A DNA stretch of 64,000 nucleotides from Psilocybe azurescens (taxonomy: Eukaryota; Basidiomycota; Agaricomycetes; Agaricales; Agrocybaceae). Each line of letters begins with the position of its first letter. Within the stretch, counting starts at the first letter, position 1. The DNA is taken from contig JAJIRX010000218.1 of the NCBI GenBank assembly GCA_023853785.1, positions 1 to 64,000 of the forward strand, in the 5' to 3' direction. Both the position numbers and the translations under genes were made by a program. Below the pieces are notes generated by a model, which worked only from the letters and a program-made list of their open reading frames with translations, was not told where the DNA came from and did not search any database. This document shows positions 38,119-51,228 of the stretch, in pieces.

Positions 38119-38555
38119 TAATAGCTGCTATTAGCTCATGGAATACATAGGTTAATTGCCTTTACTATATATTATCTGCTGTTCTCTGCCGTCCACTCAA
38201 TTATAAGAGAATGGGCAACAAAGAGAACAAAGAGATGCGCACCGATCGCAATGATAGTTGAAAATCGATCACTAGTAGTATATTCAAAGAAATTTCTAAT
38301 GGACTTTTCCACAGGCCCTTGAATGAATGCTCCGCTATCCGATTCATTGTATGTACGTGTAATCAGACTTCGTACGCTCAGGTTCCATTCGTTAACTGTG
38401 GGTCTCCAATTGTGAATCAATGTAACATTGTACGTCTAATGAAGATAATAATTCAAAGTATATAGCTATTCTCTTAATGGACGAAAATGATTTAGACCAA
38501 CGAAGTCTACGTTCGTCATCAAATATTACGCAGGAATTCAATGGACCCAAAACAA
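38119..38555. other. Intergenic region between convergent P450 genes
   Basis: Shared 3' flank; nothing recognised. Confidence 0.4.
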
Positions 38556-41003
38556 TCACCCCGATAGCTCCCTTGTTTGAGCAACCATCTCCGCCGCATC
38601 CGCGAAGCGGGTGTTACCAGAACGTCGAACGGAAGTGGACGCCTGTACTACACCGTTAAAACCCACATGCAAGGTTGAGCAACAGTTACGTACGATTTCA
38701 CGCCATCCACGATGGTTGCCGTCAAGTCGGGTATGATAGGCTTGCCTGTCTGTTTGTCGACTACGGGGAGAGAGCTTAGCTGACCAGAGAAGGCGAGCGA
38801 TGATTATGAAAAGTGTATCGTTGGCCAAGTGGCGAGCAGGGCATATCCTGTTAATAGCTCCTTCAGTGAGATAGAACGTATAAGCATTTGGAATGCGATT
38901 ACCGTTGTCCGAAGCCCTATAGAGGTAGAGGTAGATCATTACATCGTACATCTTTGAATGTGTGAGAAAGGGCTTACATATGATGCGTGTCCTGTAAGTA
39001 GGGGAATAGATGAGAACGATAACATAAGTGAAAAACAAAGTGCTGACCTTCTATAAGTAAATAGACCAATTGAGGATTTGAATCTGAGTGAGGCGTTGTA
39101 ATGAGTAATTTAGAAAGGCGTACCATCCTTTGTATCACTGAGCGCGGGCTTCAAACGGCCTTGGTCGTCGATGAACCGATCCGGATTAAAATCTTCAATA
39201 TTTGGACCCTGGTACATGAGTGTTAACAATGGAGTCTAAAAAAGCAATTAGAGCATAACGCACATAAACATCGCAGTTGCGATTCATCAACCTAAAAAAG
39301 ATGGTAGTTCGTTAGATCCTGACCTACCAAAGCCCGGAATTGTGAGGCACATACCAGAGATTGGCAAGACACATAGTGCCCTTCGGGATGAAATAACCCT
39401 GATACCAGTCATCCTGAGAGCGGGTGAGATCTCATGATGATTACTCGTGGGTGGGGTCCTACCTCCTTTGTAAGGTGCTCGTTTCCTAATATAATTCGTT
39501 TCAGTGCACAAAAGGCGACTAATTGTGAGCCCTACCAAGTGGTGAAATTGCTCTCCAGCGCAAGAGCTCTCGAACCGTCGCTTTTATATACGGAAGGCTG
39601 TCTTTATCTTCAAAGGTTGGCATCCGAGACTGACCTATCACAGCGTCAAGCTCTTCCTGACACTTTCTCTGCTTGTCGGGGTAAGCTATCATGGCAAGGA
39701 ATAGCCATAACAAAGCTTCAGTATTCTGCATGTCCCACAGGTCAAACAAAGCGCTATATCATACGTAATTGCAACACGTACCGATCCGAAACCAGCCACT
39801 CTGCAATTGTAGACTCTCGTTGGTGATATATCATAACGGAATAGATAATGAGCTTACATATTTGCTGCGAGCCACGCAGATTCAGTCTCTGTTAAACCGA
39901 GTCTATCTTTGTCGCGAATAAGAAATTCTGCGAATCCAGGATTCTCCTTGGCGCCGTGCTGATGATGTACCGATTACTATATCAAAGAATACACGTTTAA
40001 AGAAGGGAAAGACGCACCATTTGGCTCTTGACATTGCCAAACAACTCCATAAAGAACGACGAGAGTTCGAGGTAGCCTTTCTGCGCCTTTGTCTTCCAAG
40101 GAGTCATTATTGAAGGAAGGTACTGCAGCCAAGGAAGATATTCAATGACACCTGGGGATACGGCGCTTATTAGGATCTCGTGGAAGTCGTTGAATTTCAG
40201 GATGATAGGGTCATTAGCAGACTCCCTGGGCGGCATATCGTATACTGCGGTTAGGAGACCAGACGCAGCCGTTCTGCAGACGGTTAGGCAGGTGCGTGAC
40301 AGCCATGGAAAATCGCACCTACCGATAAACCTCCTGGTCCCACTGCGATGAATCCCGAAGTAAATTCTCGGTAAAGATCAAAGCTTCTTTTGCTGGACTT
40401 GGTAGTATCTGGTAACTCCTGTCCGGCTCAGACATTCGTGGCCAGCGCGACGCATTTTTCGCCACCTATTTCAATATAAACACAGGCAATCCACTATGGA
40501 CGAGCCGCAGCTTACATGTCTCCGTAATTAGCCAATCCAAACGAAAGTCCACGTGTAAGGTATTCGTTGACTGAAGGCCATAAGAGGGTCACTTTGCAGT
40601 TTATAACATTAGGTTGCAATGTTACACACCGATAAAAATTTGTCGATCGCTATAGTTCCCTCCACGACGGTCCAGGAGATCAACGGCCGCCGAATGCGAA
40701 TTCAGTACCAGTATTCCTTTGCCGAAGCTCTTGAAATACATAATATCACCTGCATGGGCCATGTTAGCACTGACGAGAGGCCTGGCTAGTTAGACCAGAG
40801 CGTGCACCATATTTCTTCCCCCATTGCTCGAAGTCTTTCCAGGGCGTGCTAGAAAAGCGGGTCCCAAAGAACGGAAGACCTTTCGGACCAGGCGCGTATT
40901 CATTCTTGGACTTCGTTATCCCAGAGGAGTACGTATAGGAGACGATAAGTAGCCCTGCAGTGGCCGCGAGAGTGACTGGAGAGAGTCCGTCGAAGTCGAA
41001 CAT
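38556..41003 (-). CDS. Cytochrome P450 monooxygenase B', frame-broken as written
   Basis: Start chosen at 41003 (MFDFDGLSPVTLAATAG), matching the MFDL start of its paralog at 16624; an in-frame ATG 33 nt upstream is less likely. N-terminal helix, hinge [112 protein letters not shown], heme loop RICPARHLANDTLF at about 38805-38850. Ends RTRELSG-like, stop 38556. It shares long identical runs with the gene at 16624, including the Ala after Cys-Pro in the heme loop. One-base breaks: T4 run 40388-40391, G4 run 38766-38769, and GGG at 38608-38611. Confidence 0.8.
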
Positions 41004-41405
41004 GGTGGTGCTCGAGAATGTGCCAAAGTACCGCACTCTCCTTGCCTCTTAAAATTGCTCATTGTGTCGATCAGGGTCCGGTCAATAAATGTATTAGAGT
41101 GAACATCTGGATGGTTCTCATCGGGAGCAGCCTTGGAAGGTTAATTCGGTGGTAAAAATCGCCGAAGAGAAGGAACGGTTGTGGACAGTTAGACTCAACG
41201 TCATTGACGTGTACTATGTTTGGTAATAGTTATAAATTGTGGCAATGGACTAGCTCATGAACGCGTGAACTTGGTTCGATTCGGCCCAATGATTAATTAA
41301 GTGGTCCCCATCAGGAACCCCCGAAATGGGCTGGTATTGGGTACTTAATCGAAATACCATTCGCAAAGGAAGGTCACGACTACTCAGTCGTCTTGGCTGG
41401 CTAGA
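41004..41405. promoter_or_regulatory. Divergent promoter between P450 genes B' and A'
   Basis: Read on the minus strand, this 402-bp region contains gctcattgccaca, an actattaccaa segment, cacgtcaat and cttctcttcgg in the same order as the plus strand of 16182-16623. It then has a caccgaa...ccttcc block before the B-type gene. It carries one copy of the block that is tandemly doubled in the other promoter. Confidence 0.65.
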
Positions 41406-43813
41406 ATGTTCAACCTCAACCACATTTCAACTGCCCTCGTCGGTTTCCCAATCGCAGTGGCAGTTTTGGTTATTGCCGTTACCTCTATTTTTGAATGGGT
41501 CGGAAAATCAGGGCGTAAGTATCCGCCTGGCCCAAAGGGTATTCCTTTCTTTGGAAACCTTTTCCAGCTTTCCAAGCAAGATTTCGAGGAGTGGGGACAC
41601 AAATATGGTAAGGCAAATAGAATATCTCTGGTTCACCCAGCTGATGCTTACGGTGTTCAGGCGACATGGCTTATTTGAGAGTTTTTGGTCAAGGCATACT
41701 ACTGCTCAACTCGCACACAGCGGCAGTTGATCTACTTGATCGTCGCAGTGGCATTTATAGCGATAGACCGAGCTTCGTCGGTATGCGGTGATAGTAGCTT
41801 GTTATGCGATTTAACTCATCCTATTTTGTTCAGTCCTCAATTCACTCACCCGGGGGTTATTCTTAGGGGCAATTAGCTACGGTGACGTGTGAGTTATTTC
41901 AGTGGCTTCAATACTCTTCAAATATACAGATTAAATATTCGTTGATATAGGTGGCGCAGGATGCGTCGCGGAGGACATGAGTGTCTCAGCAAAGCATCTA
42001 CCAGTCGATATCACGGTCTACAGGAACGAGAGGCACTTCTATTCACGGAAAATTTGTTGAAGGATTCAAAAGACTGGCACCAAGAGGTTTCTCGGTACGT
42101 TTACTCCACTGATTATACGTTAGTTTCGTTGATCGACCAATCTCGTTTTCTCAGAGTGTCGATATCTTTGCTTTTATCCACTGTATACGATGTTCCGCCG
42201 ACACTATCCATGCAGGATCCTGTGATCGAGAAATTCAATAAATTCGACAACCTCATCATCGATGCCACGTTTCCCGGAAACTATCTCGTCGAATTTTTTG
42301 GTTGGATGAAGTTCCTTCCCTCGGTGTTTGCTCCCTGGAAGACACGGATGGCGAACGGATTCACGGAGTTCTCCGCCTTTTTCGAACGATTATGCCGAGA
42401 CATCGAGAAACAAATTGTATGTCATGTCCTCTCATGTTTACTGGCTGGATATTAATATTTAACTGTGATGTCAGGACGAAGGCGACGAGAAATCTGGCAT
42501 TGCAGGCTATGTTATTCGAGAGCAGAAGCGCCTTGGTCTGAGCAAGTCGGAGGCGGCCTGGCTACCAGCTACTTTGTAAGCGCATTCTTCACTAATTGAA
42601 TACTGAGAACTACTCTAATGCGTTTATAACTGCAGTGCGAATGGTTCAGCTTCGGTCAGTATTAAAAATTTCAATCATTGGCAGGTCTAAATTTTTGTCT
42701 ATCGCAGGTTACCGAAGCAATCCTATGGTTCTTCCTTGCTATGGTTGCTTTCCCAGAACAGCAGAAACGCTGTCAACAGGAGCTCGATGCCGTGGTTGGT
42801 CGATCGAGAATGCCTACCGTTGAGGATGCGGAAAGTCTTCCTTACATAAGAGCCACTGTAAGGGAGCTTCTGCGTTGGAGACCGATTTCGCCACTCGGTC
42901 AGTTTTTCGCCTTGTTGAGAATATGCATAGGCTAAAGCTACACACAGGAACTCAGCACGTAACGAAACAGGTATGTCTCTAGTATGATTATGTCAGCCCG
43001 TGCGGTCTTTCATCGTTTGCAAGGATGATTGGTATCAAGGCCGTTTCATACCGAAGGGCACAATGTGCTTTGCACACATCTGGTAAGTTCATCTCGTCCT
43101 CAAGAACATACTTTGCCGCTAACTGCCTTTTGATAGGCTAATGAATCGAGATAAAAAGATCTATGTGCACCATGTTCTCATCTCCAGTCTTGTACCACCA
43201 TTCTAAGTTTATGTTTTCCAGGGTGAAGACGCAGAAGACTTCAATCCGGGTCGCTTCCTCGACAAGGAGGGAAGATTTGTGCCTATCGTTGGAGAGACAA
43301 AGGATGGTTATTTGGAATCTGAAGGTGAGGAGATAGGTGATCTTCGACGATGAGACTCTTACCATGTCAATAAAATCAGGCCACGTCGCATATGTAAGTA
43401 GATGCCATTATGTCCAGTGGAAGATCAAGACTGACCACCTCGTACCAGGGCTTCGGTGCAAGGTATGAGGATTGGTAACTTCCCAGTCCATTAAATCTAA
43501 CTACTGAGCTCAGAATATGCCCTGGTCGATACTATGCTAATGACGCCCTATTCATTATATTTGCACGACTGCTATGGACCGCTACAATTTCCCCAGTCAC
43601 AGATCAGAGAACTGGGAAACCTATGATACCTGACTTGAAAGATACAGTCGGTGACGGGATAACAATGTGAGTGGACTTGTGGATCTCCTTTATTTTTTCT
43701 ATCGAGACTCATGGAATACGCATAGGCGTCCACCGACTTTCGACATCAAAGTCTCGCACAGATTCTCAGAGGCCGCCACACTAATGTCGCAGACGAAGGA
43801 GCTACTCGGATGA
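41406..43813 (+). CDS. Cytochrome P450 monooxygenase A' (intact)
   Basis: Heme monooxygenase, substrate unknown. Starts MFNLNHISTALVGFPIAVAV, membrane helix, hinge KYPPGPKGIPFFGNLFQLS. With about 14 GT-AG introns the frame is open throughout: [127 protein letters not shown] (K-helix E-L-L-R), DWYQGRFIPKGTMCFAHIW, EDFNPGRFLDKEGRF, then GFGAR|ICPGRYYANDALF with the heme Cys at about 43518. Ends LMSQTKELLG. It is the best template for repairing the reading of its broken paralog at 13716-16181. Downstream lies a 2.2-kb gap and then the ABC transporter, transcribed in the same direction. Confidence 0.92.
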
Positions 43814-46048
43814 TCTGAATCGTCCCATTGACGTTCTTTCGCAATGTAGTACTATAGTCTATAGTATGGACAACATACATAGCATTTGAGGAAATTTTAA
43901 ATCAGGGCTTTCTCCCTGAATCTATTCTACCTTTGCGGTCGGGCAGATGCGGAGGAGTCTAAGCAATGCATGTACTTATGGATTAGCACGATATGCGTTC
44001 AATTAGACTGCTTTTCGAGACCGTATAGGAGCATGCGGTACACATCAGAGCGCGGTCATAATGTGAAGAGATTAAATCAATAGTTCGGACGCTCACTGAA
44101 TAAATGGTATTTCAATTCATCGCGGCTATCAAGTAAATTCTGATTCTTGGTTTGCCACTCTGCAAAGTCTTGCAATCGACTCCTCAGCGTGGCTCGTCCA
44201 CGGACATTGTTGAAATCCACTGCATAGGATAGAAAGCATATAATTTGTTCCCGAGGATGTTCTCTTAGGACGTCATCCGCGGTAACTAAATTCAACGAAT
44301 ATACTTCAGGTCACTCACTAATGTAATACCGAAGCGCACGGTACACAGCTTCCTCCTAGCCTAAGATCAAGGTGTAAGAGAATGTCCTCTGAGGACGGCA
44401 TCCGCGGTAGACGGTTAAGGGAACCTATGATGAGCCCAAATAAGATGAGCGTCAAAGTGAAGGTTGTACCCGTATGGCCAATATTGGGGTGACATGTATG
44501 ACTCGGTAGAGGATGGATGGAACAGATAGGATATAGCTGCCCAGCTCAAAGCAAAGAAAAATATTTTTATGCGTTTCACACATGATACGAGTCACTGGCA
44601 ATTAGCGAGTAGCGTTTAGCTTGACATCACTGGAGCAGAAACACCACTCATCAAGGACATGATAAGTACGACGCACCCATCGGGCACAATGGCACGAAAG
44701 GTAGATAGTGTAGAAATTGGTGAAAGCTTGGTCTCGTTTAACGCTCTGAAGACTCGAGTTCGTCATCTCGCCCCCTGCCGAATCGCCCTAACACTTTTGA
44801 TTGTAGAGATGGTGTTCTGGGATGCGTCGAAACCAACGCAAGGTGCAGGAGGGCTATAGAGCGAATGGCATCTACTGTCTTTTATGAGTCAGCCATGGTC
44901 AATTAGTCATATACAAAACTCCCAGGGCCGATTAAGAGTGTTACGTTCGGGGGCCGGTAATACGCTAAGGGTCAGCAAAAGGGTCATTTAGTGCATCTGC
45001 ACCAGTGGGCGTCTACTATATCGTAAGTACAAATGTACATATGTGTATTGTAGGTGTAGTCACCTTCAATTGGCAAGCCATGCTGAAGCACCTGCAACTT
45101 CAATTGTCTTCCAGAACACAACACGAGTTATACGACATCTGAGACAACCTGCGGATTCTGAAATATAAAGATAACAGCTGCACTGCTACGAGCGATGGTG
45201 ATAAGCAATTGCCAACTATCGTTGTAAGTACTCTAGATATACATAGCCCGGCAAAACATACATCAGGATCCAAGCCCTCCAGAGGCTATAAATAAACATT
45301 CTATAAATAGATTTCAGTATATCATCATGGCGATCTTTATTTAACGTCAAGAATTTCGCCGACTACACGCGTAATCGTCGGCAGTTATAATTTAGGATAA
45401 ATCACTGTATTCAGTAGTCCAGCAGCACATGCTGTCCTTAATAAAGTACAACATATGTACTCGATGGACGGAGCGTTTTGAGTGGAGTTTCCAGTTACTA
45501 TCAGACAGGAGGCAGTATGAGTCACCCTGAATGATCGCATCATGACCCTGGGCTGAGTCAGTCGAGTTCCACTTAACTCTGCCATAATCCCTATCACTCC
45601 AATCAGTCACCAGCATGGTACTCAAACAGGTGGTCTTTGTTTTGCCACCGGAGGCTATATGTATGCGGCGGTAGGTATCTTGCTTATTAGACTGTACCCA
45701 AATCTCCGAAAACATCTCTGAATGCATACTACAGCGGTACCGTGGCTTTAGGCATTCCTGTGACTGCATAGATTGTACTTTTCTACCCTTGTGTTCAAGT
45801 TTAGCACGGAGTTTGATGAGTATCGGGATGCATGGAAATGTGTTGTCATTACCATTACACATACAGACAAGTGCTCGGGCCGCTTACGATTGACATTGCC
45901 ATCCAGGTTCCACGAACATGGACGGCGCATGGATGCCGTACCCATGCTCTGTCCCAATAAAACCAGGGAGACCGTTCGATGCCAGATCCCTCGGTTTACC
46001 ACGTCCAAAAACACGCCTACGCCCTAACTTGGGGATTGGCACTTCAAA
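43814..46048. other. Intergenic region upstream of the ABC transporter
   Basis: No convincing gene. A 72-codon minus-strand frame at 44077-44295 (containing EHPREQIICFLSYAVDFNN) has coding-like composition, but I do not recognise it. An imperfect repeat of tctcttaggacgtcatccgcggt occurs about 125 bp apart (about 44261 and 44386). Confidence 0.35.
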
Positions 46049-49000
46049 ATGGCCAAGTCGAACTCAAGCGTTGAAGACGAGAAGGCGACTACAGCATCCG
46101 ACAGCAAAAGAAGAAGTTTCTTCCACCGTAATAATGATAGAAAGGACCTTGAAAAGCAGGAGAAGGATGACGCTCCTCAGGGTCAACAACCAGATGTTCC
46201 TGCTACCCTCCCCATATCCTTTCACTCAGCTTTTCAGGTGCGGTTTTCGTTTGTTGTTCATTGTTCATTAGGTTCAAGCGGTATCCTTTATCTTCTTAGG
46301 TACTCCACCAGGTTCGAGCTTGCGATCGATTTTGTTGGGATTGTAGCAGCAGTGACAGCTGGGGCGGCCCAGGTGAGTTTCATTCACCCATTGTTTCACA
46401 ATACACTCAATTCAAGAGCCACTCCTAGCCATTGATGACCTTGCTCTTCGGCAGGCTCACGCAGGACTTCGTCACCTTCACTCAGCTTATCAACGATGCC
46501 CGCAACAACGTACCGGGAGCGGCAGGTGGCGTGGATGCTGCTGCTGCCCATTTTCGAAATTCTGCTGCCAAGAATGCTAGCTATTTGGTGTATATTGGTA
46601 CGTTCATAAATTGTGGATTCCAACCAAAATCTCATCTGAAAATCTGCTTCACACACATAACAGGAATCGGCATGTTCGTCTGCACATATACCTTCATGAA
46701 TATTTGGGTATATACTGGGGAGGTGAACGCGAAAAGAATCCGAGAACGCTACCTGAAGGCCATCTTGCGTCAAGATATTGCGTTCTTCGATAACGTAGGA
46801 CCCGGTGAAGTTGCAACCCGCATCCAGACGGATACTCGTATGTGTTCTCTTTCCGTGATGTTGGTGACATTCAGTGGATCTAACACATATACTAGACCTG
46901 GTTCAACAAGGTATCTCTGAAAAGGTTGCATTAGTCGCCAATTTCACGGGTGCATTCTTCACCGGTTTTATACTCGCCTATGCACGGTCCTGGCGTCTAG
47001 CCTTGGCATTGACCTCGATGCTTCCGGTCATTGGACTTGCTGGAGCACTCATGAACAAATTTGTTGTGAGATACAAGCAGTACGCTACATTGATTCTTAT
47101 AGTCCCTCTTCCGGTATAATTTGTTGATCTATCATGATCCAGGTTGTCTTTAAAACACGTCGCCGAGGGCGGAAGTCTCGCGGAAGAGGTTATTTCCACC
47201 ATTCGAACTGCTCAGGCATTCGGATCTCAGAAAATTCTTACTGGCCTTTACAACGGTCGCATCGGAGAATCACTAAAGGCAGAACTAAAAGCCAGTATTG
47301 CCCATGGTGTGGGTCTAGGGGTATTCTTTTTGTTATATATGCTGGGTATGGGCTCGGTAAGTTTCTTTCCGATGTCATGAGCGTTATACATCAGATATTC
47401 ATATTGTCCTTCAGCTTTTAGCTTCGGCACCACCTTAATCAACTCCAATCATGGTTTGTTTCGACTTATTCTATATATCCCGTAACTATCCAAATCTGAC
47501 GCGGTCCTGCTATGTAGCAAATGCTGGACAGGTCATAAACGTATTTTTGTCTATTTTAATTGGTTCTTTCTCCTTGGCTCTACTCGCCCCCGAGATGCAA
47601 GGTGCGAGAATCTCGTGTGACTCATGAAAGCGCTCATTGATCGACATGGACAGCAATCAACAATGGTCGTAGTGCTGCAGCCAAACTATACGAAACGATC
47701 GATCGCGTTCCCGCGATTGATTCGGCAGATCCCGGAGGTCTAAAACCTGAAAAGGTTGACGGTGAAATTGTTCTTGAAGATGTTCGGTTCAGTTATCCAT
47801 CCCGTCCAACAGTCGAGGTTGTCAAAGGCCTATCTATAAGATTCCAAGCCGGTAAAACCTCAGCGCTAGTAGGTGCGTCAGGCTCCGGGAAGTCCACGAT
47901 TGTGTCGTTGGTGGAACGGTTCTATGATCCGTCTCGTGGATCGGTCAAGCTCGATGGGAACGACATCAAGTCTCTCAATATCAAGTGGCTCAGGTCGCAA
48001 ATTGGGCTAGTATCTCAAGAACCGGTTCTCTTCGGGACGACCGTCAAACAAAATGTGGCTCATGGCTTGATTGGTACAAAATACGAAAATGCCCCCGACG
48101 AGGAGAAAGACGTTTTGATCAAGGAAGCCTGTATCAAAGCGAATGCCGACGGGTTCATCTCTCAGCTCCCTCTTGGATACGACACACTAGTAGGCGAACG
48201 CGGCCTTCTCCTATCTGGTGGCCAGAAGCAACGTGTTGCTATTGCTCGTGCTATCGTGTCAGATCCAAGAGTCTTACTGTTGGACGAAGCTACTAGTGCA
48301 CTTGACACGCAATCGGAGGGTGTTGTCCAGGATGCTTTGGATAAAGCTTCCGCCGGTGAGTGATAGACCTTCTCACCCTCGAAATACTTATCTGATTTTT
48401 TTGTCCGGTAGGGCGGACCACCATAACCATTGCCCATCGCCTCTCCACCGTGAAGGATGCCGACACCATATATGTCATGGGCGAGGGACTGGTTCTAGAG
48501 GCAGGGACCCACGAAGATCTTTATAGCCAGGGAGGTGCATATACTCGTCTTGTTGAAGCCCAGAAGTTGCGCGAAACTGCCAACCCAATCGACCAAGAAG
48601 ATTCAGAAACCACAGAGAAGGCTGCTCAGAAGACAATTTCCCTTGAACGTAAATACACTAATCACTCGCTCGCTAGCGATATCCTGGAACAAAGAAAACT
48701 GCACGCAAATCATGGAGAAGACGGGGATTACAGCTTGTTCTATCTGTTCAGACGCATGGCTCCTATCGCTCGTTCTCAATGGCGTAACTACACAGTTGGT
48801 GCATTGTTTGCTTGCAGTAAGTGCCATAAATTAGTTCCTTCCATGACGATAGCTGAAAATCTCTGTCATACTAGTGACTGGAATGGTATATCCAGCTTTC
48901 GGCGTCGTTTTCGCTAAAGGTATCAATACCTTTTCATTGTCCGACAAACATGAGCGTCGTCATGAAGGTGATCGGACTGCCCTGTGGTGAGGAACATAAA

Positions 49001-51228
49001 TACCCTTCCACATCCTCCTGTACTTATGTTCTCGGCGAAATCCAGGCTATTCCTCATTGCTGTTATTTCATCCATCACGATCAGTTGTCAGAATCGTCTA
49101 TTCTCGGCGGCAGCTGCAAATTTAAGCTCCCGTCTTCGTAGCTTGAGCTTCAAAGCAATGCTTCGTCAAGACAGTAAGCTGGATATCCACGTATTTCAAA
49201 TCATAGACTGACATTGTGTCTAGTTAGCTTCTTTGATAAAGATGAAAACAGTGTAAGAAATGCCATTTCCGTTCTGTTCGCACGAGGAACGTTCAACTTA
49301 TCAAATTAATGTAGACGGGTAGCCTGACATCCCAGCTGAGTGATAATCCGCAGAAGGTCGATGGTCTGGCTGGCATTACCCTTGGAGCACTCGTCCAGGC
49401 TTCTGCCACTGTCGTTGCAGGATCAGTTCTGGGTCTAGCATTTATCTGGAAAATTGGCCTTATCGGTATAGGTTAGTATCTAGCCTACTTCGGCTCAAGT
49501 CAATTCTGACTTTGTATGCTTTTAGCTTGTACCCCAGCATTAATAACCGTTGGATATATCCGCCTGGTAAGAGATACAAACAAATTCGATAACCTGTTAC
49601 TCATCATACAATTCAGCGTGTCGTCGTTCTTAAGGACCAGCAGAATAAGAAGGCACACGACGCGTCAGCTCAACTGGCATGTGAAGCTGCAGGGTCCATT
49701 CGGACAGTGGCATCCTTGACAAGGGAAGACGACTGTTTACAGATATACAGCCAAAGTTTGGAGGAGCCTCTACGGAAATCGAACAAAACAGCTATTTGGA
49801 GTAACCTACTCTACGCTTTTACGCAGGCACTTAGTTTCTTCGTGATCGCACTGATCTTCTGGTATGGTTCACTGCTCGTTTCTCGCCAACAAGCTAGTCT
49901 TTTCCACTTCTTCGTCGGTCTTATGGTTAGTCTTCTACGTTTCTCTTCCTTACATCTTCGTTGACGCCTTCCTTCTAGAGTACCGTCTTCAGCGCAATCC
50001 AAGCTGGAAATGTGTTTTCATTTGTACCTGATATGTCGACTGCGAAAGGTGCCGGATCTGACATCATCAAGCTACTCGACATGGTTCCAGATATTGATGC
50101 CGACTCGAGTGCCGGAACAATCGTCGACGACAAAGTCATTCAAGGCCATATCCGTTTTGAAGATGTACACTTCCGATATCCAACTCGTCCTGGCGTCCGT
50201 GTCTTGCGCGGCCTGTCATTGGAGGTACAGCCCGGAACATATATTGCGTTGGTTGGGGCTAGCGGATCAGGCAAGAGTACGACGTGAGTTTGTGCTACTT
50301 TATAGTCTCTTTACAATCAACGCTGAACCATATACAAGTATTCAACTCATCGAAAGATTCTACGATCCGCTTGCAGGAGAAATATACGCAAGTCTTGTTG
50401 CTATTCATGTTATTACGACAGATCTGATGTGGCGCTTTTGTACAGCTCGATGGTCAGAAAATCAGCGACTTGAACCTTCAGGATTACCGCAAGCACATGG
50501 CATTAGTATCGCAGGAGCCTACACTGTACTCTGGCACTGTTAGGTTCAACATTCTGCTAGGGGCTATCAAGCCACATGAGGAGGTTACGCAAGAAGAGAT
50601 AGAGAATGCTTGTCGCAACGCGAATATTCTAGAGTTCATTCAAAGTTTACCTGAGTAGGTGTTGATTTTAAGATACCAATTCCCATCTTAACTTCTCTCT
50701 CGCGATCAGGGGCTTCGACACCGAGGTTGGCGGCAAAGGATCACAGCTATCAGGAGGACAGAAACGTGAGCTGCCAGTTTAGTGTTCGTATACGAATGAT
50801 AAACTTACCGTTATCTAGAACGCATTGCTATCGCTCGGGCCCTCTTGCGGAACCCGAAAGTTCTGCTACTCGATGAAGTACCGTATTTGAAATAATTTGC
50901 AGATGCCTAGTATTCTGACTAGATTCATCTTCATAGGCGACATCTGCTCTCGACTCAGCATCTGAGAAAGTCGTGCAAGCAGCGTTGGATCAGGCAGCGA
51001 AGGGGCGGACAACCATTGCCATCGCACATCGTTTATCCACAATCCAGAATGCTGATCGAATGTATGTCGCTCATCTCCTGTGACCGCGACGACGCAATCT
51101 TACCTTTATTTCGTAGTTATTTCATCAAGGACGGACGCGTTAGCGAACAGGGGACACACGACGAGTTATTAGCTCAGCGAGGCGATTACTACGAGTTTGT
51201 ATTGCTTCAAGGATTAAGCAAACGCTGA
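46049..51228 (+). CDS. MDR/Ste6-type full ABC transporter (ABCB subfamily)
   Basis: ATP-driven exporter with the architecture TMD-NBD-TMD-NBD, about 1300 residues over roughly 20 exons; likely plasma membrane. Starts [18 protein letters not shown], then [20 protein letters not shown] and [10 protein letters not shown] (TMD1). NBD1: [16 protein letters not shown], Walker [10 protein letters not shown] (about 47875), signature LSGGQKQR (about 48215), Walker [12 protein letters not shown] (about 48275), H-loop TIAHRLSTV. The linker is charged. TMD2 begins [19 protein letters not shown]2: Walker [11 protein letters not shown] (about 50255), LSGGQK|QR split by an intron, [11 protein letters not shown] split by an intron, AIAHRLST. 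Ends [11 protein letters not shown]. One single-base loss is needed in the T5 run 47327-47331 to join VGLGVFF to [16 protein letters not shown]. The intron at 50388-50445 has a GC donor. Beside a P450 cluster, export of P450 products or xenobiotic efflux is plausible but inferred. Confidence 0.93.

Noticed and set aside
45392..46014. Minus-strand frames upstream of the ABC transporter
   Set aside because: No coding bias, no recognisable family, and they overlap the transporter's presumed promoter.
47134..47421. Separate 95-codon gene inside the ABC transporter
   Set aside because: It is the transporter's own frame after a one-base slip in the T5 run; FVIYAGYGL belongs to the transporter's sixth-helix region.
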